This document shows, in pieces, positions 57,021 to 64,000 of a stretch of DNA of 64,000 nucleotides; within the stretch, counting starts at the first letter, position 1, and each line of letters begins with the position of its first letter. The DNA is from Labyrinthula sp. Ha. Lineage: Eukaryota > Sar > Bigyra > Labyrinthulida > Labyrinthulaceae. The notes beneath the pieces were generated by a model that was not told where the DNA came from, did not search any database, and was given only the letters and a program-made list of their open reading frames with translations. Position numbers and translations under genes: made by a program. The stretch spans positions 248,001-312,000 of the forward strand of contig JAALGZ010000004.1 of NCBI GenBank assembly GCA_015227615.1. The letters run 5' to 3'.

Positions 57021-57821
57021 TTAAGATATTACTTTCTTACTCAGATGTAGTAAAGCTTTGTCCATTACTGGCACTAGAATTAGCGGTGCAATGTTCATCA
57101 TCAAAAGTGTTCCAATGCCCGGATATAATACAGTTCCAATAACAGCTCCAATACAAGTAGACACCCATGTTTTTACTACTTGAACAAGTTCAAAACCAAT
57201 AATTTTACCTATTTCTACCCGTTTTTGCTCCGATGAAAGCTTTACTTCTGGAGATGATTCCTTTTGCGCTAGGTGAAGAGAAACTAAACCAAAGCCCACA
57301 TTGAAACCAAATACTGATAGAAAGAATAGAGATTGAGCTTTCATAGATGACACAAAAAGCTTGCAAGATGCTGTAGGTCCATTTCCATATCTTTTAACTT
57401 TTCTGACGGCAGATTTTGTCACATCCTTTACCAACGACTTTGCTTTCTTGTGAGTTACTTGTGGGAGGATTAAGTGCTCCAATGTTCGCGTACATTGAAG
57501 TACACTGAGATCTCTAAAAGAAACAAACTTCATCTGAGGAACAAAATTATGGAATAAATTAAACTCGTAGTCTTGGTTTGAAGGCGACAAAAGGAGTGAA
57601 ACGTCAATGTCAGCATCTTCTTCATCCAGCTCTTCAACTTTTTTTTCAATTTTTTGTACCTGAGGTCTAATAACTACCAAAAAGTTTTTAATCAATATTA
57701 ACATTACAGAGGAAAGAGAAAAAGGAGAGAAGAAGGTTTTTTGATCCCTTACCAACGAAGGCGCTGAAAAAGCTCTTGTTTGGTGAATAGCCGCCATAGA
57801 AGCCAAAGACGTGGATGACAT
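57021..57821 (-). CDS. Predicted mitochondrial membrane protein, unknown
   Basis: Two exons, 57821-57753 and 57659-57021, with a 93-base intron, give 235 residues. The start at MSSTSLASMAAIHQTRAFSA is preferred over a methionine 40 codons upstream because it begins a classic amphipathic, Arg/Ser-rich mitochondrial presequence with an RAFS-type cleavage motif. The middle is soluble and charged. Two hydrophobic regions follow near the C-terminus (LFFLSVFGFNVGFGLVSLHL and a Gly/Ile-rich stretch including GAVIGTVLYPGIGTLLMM). No family recognised. The intron is longer than most here. Reading straight through it is also open, so retention would add 31 residues. Confidence 0.65.
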   Translation of the reverse strand: MSSTSLASMAAIHQTRAFSAPSLVRDQKTFFSPFSLSSVMLILIKNFLVVIRPQVQKIEKKVEELDEEDADIDVSLLLSPSNQDYEFNLFHNFVPQMKFVSFRDLSVLQCTRTLEHLILPQVTHKKAKSLVKDVTKSAVRKVKRYGNGPTASCKLFVSSMKAQSLFFLSVFGFNVGFGLVSLHLAQKESSPEVKLSSEQKRVEIGKIIGFELVQVVKTWVSTCIGAVIGTVLYPGIGTLLMMNIAPLILVPVMDKALLHLSKKVIS

Positions 57822-58103
57822 TCGGTTAGCGATGGTATTTGAGTCACATCTCATTATATGAGTCAAGTTATGAGTATAATGGTTGCCGGAATTATATGTT
57901 TCTTGTGCAACAAAATTACAACCAAATGATAACATTCCCATTGTGTTTTAATACGAAATCAAATTATATTTCGACAGTAATCTCATATTGTGATTCTATC
58001 TTTCTTATTCGTCATAAAAGAAGACAACTCAAGAAAAAATTTATTCCTCAAGACCCCAAACTTTACGAAAAGAAAACTGAAAATAAAAATTCAATCTTTT
58101 TAA
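57822..58103. promoter_or_regulatory. 282-bp divergent intergenic region
   Basis: Separates the start codons of the mitochondrial membrane-protein gene (-) and the tail-anchored-protein gene (+). It likely contains both promoters. It also holds open frames on both strands that look like chance extensions. Confidence 0.35.
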
Positions 58104-58529
58104 ATGACAGATTCACAAAAATATCCTGATTTCACAAGCTCGAGAGATAACGCTGAGACAGGGGAGTGGGATGAAAATCTGTCTGAGCGGGAAAGCTTGT
58201 TCAATCCTGTCCAAGATGTTTTACCTTTTCCTACGTGTAGAACCTTGCTGAATTTTTAGTTTTTAGTGCGATCAAACCCATCAGGTTTAAAAGATGTTAT
58301 TTACGTGAGTATGGATGGATCGTCTTTGGACAAACTCGGTGTTGAGGATGCTACACAAGGTGCAGTTAGTCGTTTACTCTCAAAGAACGAAACTGTGATG
58401 AACTCTAAAAACCTTTCAAATAGTATTATGTTTGAGGAAAGGCTTCAGCGTAGGATGAGGCTGTTCTTTGGTCTTTCATTCCTGAGCTTTGGTGCATCCT
58501 TTGCTACGTTGTTAATGCTGTTTATTTAA
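58104..58529 (+). CDS. Small tail-anchored membrane protein, unknown
   Basis: Two exons, 58104-58236 and 58267-58529, with a 30-base GT-AG intron, give 131 residues. The N-terminal part is acidic and soluble (TGEWDENLSERESLFNPVQD). A helical section follows (NSKNLSNSIMFEERLQRRMR), and one hydrophobic segment ends the protein (LFFGLSFLSFGASFATLLML). With basic residues just before the single C-terminal segment it is a predicted tail-anchored protein facing the cytosol. The plan resembles small SNAREs such as Bet1, but I see no clear zero-layer Gln or Arg heptad pattern, so SNARE is only a possibility. Confidence 0.65.
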
Positions 58530-60144
58530 GTTTGATTAACATAGATAGGTTAGTCTAAGCAATAAATCTTTTTCTATATTCCCTGAAATAGTTGGAGCTA
58601 TACATATTTTCTTCTATTTATTTCTATAGTGTTTTTTGTTCTTTGTATTTTCGTTTATTGTCAAGGTCCTGAGTCGGGAATCGAGAAATAAACTAACCGC
58701 GGGAATTTCCGGGTAAATTGAAACCCACGGGAAATATTTGAGACTTTGGGTGGGAAACGAAAAGATAGCCGGGAAAGCGCGTAGATCTCGAGGCTGCCCG
58801 TTTCTCCTGTAGATGAATCTCCTAAAACAAATAGCTCCAGAAAACTGAGAGTTTCTTCATAAGAAAAACAACAAATCATTTCATCGAAAAGTGCAAAGAC
58901 ATGTATAAATTTAAGGGATCTTCAAATTTAATTACTTCCTCTTTTCTTACTTAGTTTTTAATAACCTGAACCTCTCTAGCTTGGCACGATTATGCCTGCT
59001 GTATAATAGTTAACAGTTTTGATATACGGAAAAGATAAGCAAAGCACTAAGAGAATTGACGAGATATAATTACATGAGTTATAGCTTATAAGTGAATCCG
59101 GTGAGTGCGTCATGCTTCAGAAGAGCGTGAAAAAGAGGAATCTACTACTAACCTCCTTCTCATACTCAAGAGGAAGTTACACGGATTTAAAAGTTGCTAC
59201 TACTTTACTGCTGAGTTTTTCTTCTGTTCGATAAAATTGTTCAATTAAAACTAATTCCCACTTAAATTGTCTCGAGAACTTCTCCTCTCTTCTCCCTGTA
59301 CCAGTTTTGAGTACCTTCCGGATCTTCATCGAACCAGAAATAACTGTTTTACATAAGCTCTAGTTCTCGAAGCTACAACTGCACCCTGCATTATTAGCAT
59401 AACAACTTTGGTTTATTCTTTGAATACAATATATGGATCAACACTACCAAAGTTTAATCCGAACAGAGGTGAATGGCACGTATACTAATAACATAGAAAG
59501 ATTTTTCTGCAGCTAATTTAATACATCAATCGATACTTAGCACATTATTTTTGCTTTCGAATTTTTCACTTTGCCCAGGTTCATAGCATTAAGCTTAAGA
59601 GTACGTAAAAAAGAAATAAGTTTTCTCAATTTACTTAATGTCTAATTGAGAGAGAAGATTCCGAGAAACTTCATCATAAGTAAAAATAATGGAATGATAC
59701 GAGTTGTAGTCAGAACTCTCTAGCTTTGCATCTTGTAAGTATAATGCATAAAACCAGTTTCTATTTCCATTTCTGACTCCTCATAGCTGCTCAACAAAAG
59801 AGGAATAGAATTTCGATAATTAACTACAGAGGAAGTGGCAAACATAAGGATATTTAAACAAATTTAAAGTTGTAGACAAAGCATTATATGACTGGTTATG
59901 ATGAAAAGAAGCCAGGACAAATTTGACTGGAAGGTGGAAAGGCCTCGGGAATTAAGGGAATCTAGAACGGGTGAAATTAAAATGATACAGGAAGGGAAGA
60001 ATTCCCTGGAATCGAGTCTTGACACCTGTCCCTGTATATTTTCCTATGGGAATCAGTAATGCTACCTTGTGTTATCATACTATAGTTATGACGTGGCACT
60101 GTGAAGTATAAAACTATATCCTTGACTAACCGTTTAAAAATGAA
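58530..60144. other. Intergenic with a GC-rich GGGAA-motif patch
   Basis: No gene was found in these 1.6 kb. At 58660-58800 a markedly GC-richer patch contains five same-strand GGGAA motifs. Beyond it the DNA is AT-rich. The right end should carry the RhoGEF promoter. Confidence 0.5.
58676..58775 (+). promoter_or_regulatory. Cluster of five GGGAA motifs, some E2F-like
   Basis: GGGAA occurs at 58676, 58701, 58729, 58752 and 58771, spaced 19-28 bases. Two read GCGGGAAT and GCCGGGAAA, close to the E2F/DP consensus (TTTSSCGS on the other strand). The cluster sits in a GC-rich island within AT-rich DNA, downstream of the tail-anchored-protein gene and 1.4 kb upstream of the RhoGEF. A role as an enhancer or the promoter of an unseen transcript is possible. 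Confidence 0.35.
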
Positions 60145-62931
60145 ATGGTCGATTTCATCAATAAAGCAAAAACATCGAAACATATAGACTTAAAGCTACA
60201 GAATGATTATATCCAAGATATTGATAGAAAATTTATCATCAAAAGAAATTCAAGTGGTAATGCTAACTCGAAGTTATGTACAGAGGATGTTAAACTTATA
60301 GCTGAAAGGACTTGTACCGGTGGAGTTGAAAAGTTAATTTTTGATGAGCAGATGAAGAAAAATGAGTTTGTGATGAAAAGAACTCTTGAAAATTTTGATC
60401 TGGAGGAAAAGGCAGCATTACTAGGTCTAGAGAAAGTGAACCAGAGCTTAAGTCTGATCAAGCTCAATCTGGAGAAGAAAAAGTTAAAACTCAATGACTT
60501 AAAAGGTAGAAGTGTTCCAAAACAACGAAAACTAAGTTTTGCGCAGTTTGAAGATCAACAGAAAGGCATGAAGAAGTTTCTTAAGAGTAAGCTTCGGATA
60601 AATGGCCTTAAGGACTTGCTAAATGAAATTAGAGAGCTAAGAGAACTTCTTGAGAAGGCAGAAAGAAAAGCATCTAGCAAATATTCAAAACCTACAACTA
60701 AGCAAAGCATTGATATGGATATATTGAAAGAAGAGGAACACTCTCTTAACCGAGGATCACAATCTCTTCAAGGTTACCCTAGTAGTCTGAGAGAAGCTAA
60801 CATTGTGATCTTACATAGACTGATCTATGTAAAATTTCAAGCTTCAAAGTACAAACTGGAAAAAAAACAAGACTCAGACATGCTTTTTGAAGAGTTATTT
60901 TGTTCTTCTACTTTTGAAGAGCTCTCAACTTACCTCAAAACAAGGCTTCCTACAATTTTGGTATATGTCGATGGATTGAGCGAAGCAGCAAGAGCGGATC
61001 AGCAGCAGCAGAAAAAAGAGTTAAAGAAGAAAAAAGCACAAGCATTTTATACAGGAAGCGAAATAGCAAATGAAATAGAAATTGAAGATTCTTATAGCGT
61101 ACTTCATGGTGAAATTGCGAGCCAAACAGAAAAACAAGAAGATTTGCTTGAGGAGAAAGTAATGATTGAGAAGTTCTTAAGCAAGTTAAGGGAAAGGAGA
61201 TTACAGGCTAAATTAACCTTGGCACAACAGAAGAATCATTTTCTTCAGAGATTGCTTAACTTTTCATGCTCAAAAAATGCAAAGGAGACGGAAAATAGCA
61301 GTGGTGACATTGGCAGTGTAAGGCAGCAGGTCTATATCAGTAAGCCTCCAAGTATGGAGCAGAACGATATAAAGGTTTCTAAAGATAAGTTCAGGGAGGA
61401 TATGAAGGAAGCTCGAAAGAAAATTTATGAAGATTTACTTATCTCTAACTTAAAATACACGGAGGAACTTTCGACTATGTTGAACCGATATTTTGTGCCT
61501 TTGAGAACTCTTAATACTGCTGGATGCTTGATCTATTTCGAGTTTACTGAAATTATAGAGGGCATAATTCATTCGAATAAGCAGATGATCAATACAGGCA
61601 AGAACGCATCAGGAAAAAAACCAAGCGCTGCTAAAATTTCTGGTTCACTTTGTAGGCTATTAGGAGACAAGGAACTTCAATCTCTCTATCTTAGGTATAA
61701 AGAAGTAGTACCTCAAATGTTGGGCTACTTCCTTTATCATGCACGACAAGAAAAAAACATTTATAACTTTTTAGTCTCATTAAGAGAAATTGCGCCTCAG
61801 AGCACTGAGGTCGAAACTATATCTGAAGCTAGGAATTACTCTCAGAAACATGCAATGATTGAACCCAAGATACTGCTGCGAGAATTTATTCAATTAGTGA
61901 AGTCACCATTAAAGTGGATCACAAGTATATTCAAGACTCTGACCGCACTTATCTCATTAAGCAACTCAGAAGAACCTAAGTCTCAACAGCTAGAAAATAT
62001 TCTAGAAAGATGGAAAACTGACTTTGAACAAGAAGGACTGGATTATCTTTTTCATAATCTTGAGGCTCAAGGTGAGATGCTAAGTTGCCTGTACTGCTTG
62101 GAGCCATGGAAGTTTCTTAATAAGAACAAACTCAACTTTCTTCTCAATAAGACTCCAAAAGACCACTTTTTTGAAAAAATTAATTTTGTAGATGTCGCAG
62201 TAACAGGAATCCTGCATCGGCGACGAGAAGGTAGAAAGGCTGACGCCCAGTTTCACCTTAAACATGCGACTTTGATAGCACTATCAAATTGTTTTATCAT
62301 CGCGGTCCTTAAATCCACTCAACGCAGAATTTTTCCTGGGTACCAACCGAATTTAGTTGTGCATGCAATTTTATTTCTCGAGAATTTTAACTTTGATTGG
62401 GTAACTGAAGATTCAAGAAATGTATCAATGTTCTGTGAGAATAAATACGAGAACACTTTGTTGATCTCAAGAAAACTTTTAAAAGAAACAGAAGAGTTGG
62501 ATTTTGAAAAAGTATATGGGTTTGAAGTGTCTCAATGCATTCTAAAGTTCTCTACTCAAGATTTTGCTTCTAAAGTAGCTGCTGCTTTGAATAAAATGAA
62601 GGAATCGGGATATTCAAACAAAATTTCTTATGGAAAGGCAGTGCCAGGTTCCCCACGGAATAGCAAGATTTCTAGTGAGACCTATACAACAAGGCAAGAG
62701 TTTGTTAATTTTAAAACCAATAAAGAAGAGAAAACGCATTTACACACTGTAACTGGTTCGGCAATTAGCTTCTCTGGATTGACAATGGTAGAAAAAAGAG
62801 AGATTGCCCTGCAAAAGAAACTGCAGCGTCAACAATGGACATCTGAAAAGGAAAGGCGAAGTCTGGAAGTACTTGCACGTGAACGCATTAAGAAGCGAGA
62901 TGGTGTGCTGGAACTAGAGGCAATAAACTAA
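60145..62931 (+). CDS. DH-PH RhoGEF
   Basis: An intronless 928-residue protein. Residues 1-410 are charged and largely coiled coil (NQSLSLIKLNLEKKKLKLND). Residues about 416-640 follow the Dbl-homology pattern: ARKKIYEDLLISNLKYTEEL (CR1), LCRLLGDKELQSLYLRYKEV (CR2 region) and FIQLVKSPLKWITSIFKTLT (CR3 with the Pro-x-x-x-Ile core). Residues about 670-800 look like a PH domain (HATLIALSNCFIIAVLKSTQ). The C-terminus is basic and disordered. DH-PH proteins load GTP onto Rho/Rac/Cdc42 GTPases and so act on actin and cell shape. Another ATG lies five bases upstream but in a different frame. The gene converges on the Sec14-like gene with 24 bases between stops. Confidence 0.82.
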   Translation: MVDFINKAKTSKHIDLKLQNDYIQDIDRKFIIKRNSSGNANSKLCTEDVKLIAERTCTGGVEKLIFDEQMKKNEFVMKRTLENFDLEEKAALLGLEKVNQSLSLIKLNLEKKKLKLNDLKGRSVPKQRKLSFAQFEDQQKGMKKFLKSKLRINGLKDLLNEIRELRELLEKAERKASSKYSKPTTKQSIDMDILKEEEHSLNRGSQSLQGYPSSLREANIVILHRLIYVKFQASKYKLEKKQDSDMLFEELFCSSTFEELSTYLKTRLPTILVYVDGLSEAARADQQQQKKELKKKKAQAFYTGSEIANEIEIEDSYSVLHGEIASQTEKQEDLLEEKVMIEKFLSKLRERRLQAKLTLAQQKNHFLQRLLNFSCSKNAKETENSSGDIGSVRQQVYISKPPSMEQNDIKVSKDKFREDMKEARKKIYEDLLISNLKYTEELSTMLNRYFVPLRTLNTAGCLIYFEFTEIIEGIIHSNKQMINTGKNASGKKPSAAKISGSLCRLLGDKELQSLYLRYKEVVPQMLGYFLYHARQEKNIYNFLVSLREIAPQSTEVETISEARNYSQKHAMIEPKILLREFIQLVKSPLKWITSIFKTLTALISLSNSEEPKSQQLENILERWKTDFEQEGLDYLFHNLEAQGEMLSCLYCLEPWKFLNKNKLNFLLNKTPKDHFFEKINFVDVAVTGILHRRREGRKADAQFHLKHATLIALSNCFIIAVLKSTQRRIFPGYQPNLVVHAILFLENFNFDWVTEDSRNVSMFCENKYENTLLISRKLLKETEELDFEKVYGFEVSQCILKFSTQDFASKVAAALNKMKESGYSNKISYGKAVPGSPRNSKISSETYTTRQEFVNFKTNKEEKTHLHTVTGSAISFSGLTMVEKREIALQKKLQRQQWTSEKERRSLEVLARERIKKRDGVLELEAIN

Positions 62932-62955
62932 ATATTAAATATTAGAAAACAAACA

Positions 62956-64000
62956 CTATACATCCTTCTTACTAGACAAGTCCTCCCTAACATCAGTCAA
63001 ACTTCTAGTAACTTTTCTCTCGTCACCCCAGTTAGGAAACTTGCTTTCAGGCGTCGATTTGGCAGATATTGATTTTCGGCCTCTTTGGCTTGAACCAATG
63101 CTTTCTATGGACTCCCTTTCTTTTACTTTATCAAGTAGTATCGGATTCGATGCCTTAAAAGTAAATTCATTTTCAAAAGAAACACTAGTATCTAAATTTT
63201 GTTCATTCGAAACCATCGGCAAAGTGGCACTGCTAGTAACCACTGGAACCGGTTGCCTCAATGTGCGATTACGTTTTCTGCCTAGACTTGATCTACTAGC
63301 ACTATAAACGCTACTTAATCGGCTTCTAATTGTGCTAAATGCGCTTCCATACGTATATAAGCTGTTTGATCTAGGTCCTATAGACTCTTCCTCAACATTT
63401 GATTGACCAGTGTTCTTAGTACTTGAAAAACCCACTCGATGTGGATATTCACTACCGAAAGCATTCTCACCACCGTAACACTCCGGAAGCTCTCTGATAT
63501 CACAAAACTCCTCAAAAATATTTTTCTTTATCTTCTTGTATTTATACCGACTCAAAAATTTAACCCGAAACTTTTTCTTTTTCTTGGGTTTGTCTTCAAT
63601 ATTTTCTGCAGCAGTGACAGGACCAGCTTCACTTCTTCTACTAAACTTCGTGCTAAGGAAAGTTCTGAGTGTTTTTATTCCCCGCAATTTTCTTCCCACT
63701 TTGATTTTTTCCTTCCTGACTTCATATATACTTGACCTAATAATTACTTTTTCAGCAGTAACTGGATCAAGAAACCTCTTGACAACTTTATTGAATATAA
63801 AAGAGACAAATGAAGGGGCATTTACAACTAGAATTCGATCAACAAGCTCTGGGTAATAACATGAAAGAGTTGCATCAAGTTTCTTTAAAAAACTCATATT
63901 TTTCATACCCATCCAGTATTTTATATTTTCCATGTCATAAATCATTATGATCTTCTCAATCGGTCTATTATGTGCTTCGCTTTGCGAACGTAAATTCAAA
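62956..64000 (-). CDS. Sec14/CRAL-TRIO lipid-transfer protein, partial (C-terminal part)
   Basis: The frame runs off the right edge, so the N-terminus is missing; 347 residues are visible. The first 90 belong to the second half of a CRAL-TRIO domain: IIMIYDMENIKYWMGM, LDATLSCYYPELVDRILVVN and APSFVSFIFNKVVKRFLDPV, ending EKVIIRSS. This fold carries phosphatidylinositol or other lipids between membranes. The next stretch is strongly basic (KPKKKKKFRVKFLSRYKYKK), and the last 200 residues are Ser-rich and disordered, unlike the short tail of yeast Sec14. A membrane-binding or regulatory tail is likely. Confidence 0.88.
   Translation of the reverse strand, partial: LNLRSQSEAHNRPIEKIIMIYDMENIKYWMGMKNMSFLKKLDATLSCYYPELVDRILVVNAPSFVSFIFNKVVKRFLDPVTAEKVIIRSSIYEVRKEKIKVGRKLRGIKTLRTFLSTKFSRRSEAGPVTAAENIEDKPKKKKKFRVKFLSRYKYKKIKKNIFEEFCDIRELPECYGGENAFGSEYPHRVGFSSTKNTGQSNVEEESIGPRSNSLYTYGSAFSTIRSRLSSVYSASRSSLGRKRNRTLRQPVPVVTSSATLPMVSNEQNLDTSVSFENEFTFKASNPILLDKVKERESIESIGSSQRGRKSISAKSTPESKFPNWGDERKVTRSLTDVREDLSSKKDV

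Noticed and set aside
57822-57941. Upstream methionine for the mitochondrial membrane protein
   Set aside because: It adds 40 residues that would hide a typical mitochondrial presequence, and it would run into the shared promoter region.
58104-58529. Bet1/Sec22-type SNARE
   Set aside because: Size and tail anchor fit, but no heptad register with a central Gln or Arg could be found, so I kept it as an unknown tail-anchored protein.
1-64000. A variant genetic code (TAA, TAG or TGA read as amino acids)
   Set aside because: Some desert tracts stay protein-like across stop codons, but every secure gene ends at a normal stop close to the expected family length and contains no internal stops once introns are removed. 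All three stops are seen in the broken tracts, which fits decay and not recoding.
1-64000. tRNA, rRNA and CRISPR arrays
   Set aside because: I looked for T-loop-like GGTTCGA motifs with matching stems, for rRNA-like conserved blocks and for regularly spaced direct repeats. None was convincing. A covariance-model scan would settle the tRNA question.

Overview
The window is nuclear DNA of a eukaryote, most likely a unicellular alga or protist. It is AT-rich. Coding regions are interrupted by GT-AG introns that are mostly only 27-33 bases long, and stop codons are standard. The gene set includes a soluble-type adenylyl cyclase, a PA28 proteasome activator, FAM32A, a DH-PH RhoGEF, a bZIP factor, an acetyl-CoA transporter, a mitochondrial carrier and a GH27 alpha-galactosidase. 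It fits a protist better than a plant or fungus. I cannot place the lineage, and no gene here is diagnostic of a plastid.

Layout. 0-2.6 kb holds no secure gene. 2.6-5.3 kb is a tight cluster: an unknown membrane protein (-), a DUF1295/steroid-reductase-like enzyme (+) and a mitochondrial carrier (-). A young, whole-looking Ty1/copia retrotransposon (5561-10624) lies just upstream of the carrier. 10.6-17.5 kb is a gene desert with a few coding-like scraps. 17.5-22.6 kb is one long intronless adenylyl cyclase gene (-). 22.6-29.75 kb is a second desert with one possible small gene. 29.75-35.0 kb carries a bZIP factor (+), an SLC33A1/AT-1-like transporter (-) and two possible small spliced genes (+). 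At 36.5-37.7 kb a small coiled-coil gene (-) and a PA28 gene (+) are divergent. 37.7-43.4 kb is mostly non-genic with decayed coding-like tracts, followed by a PH-like protein (-) to 44.8 kb and another desert to 49.0 kb. 49.0-51.9 kb has a GH27 fusion protein (+) and FAM32A (-), convergent. 54.7-58.5 kb is a compact block: SET methyltransferase (+), EF-hand-like protein (-), predicted mitochondrial membrane protein (-) and a tail-anchored protein (+). 60.1-64.0 kb has a RhoGEF (+) and the end of a Sec14/CRAL-TRIO protein (-, cut by the window edge).

Genes are packed in clusters with gaps of 13-130 bases, and the clusters are separated by deserts of 1.5-7 kb. Several genes belong to signalling (cyclase, RhoGEF, PH protein, Sec14 protein, EF-hand protein), but nothing in the sequence shows that they act together. 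Splice junctions were placed by hand from reading frame and GT-AG borders. They are predictions and have no transcript support here.
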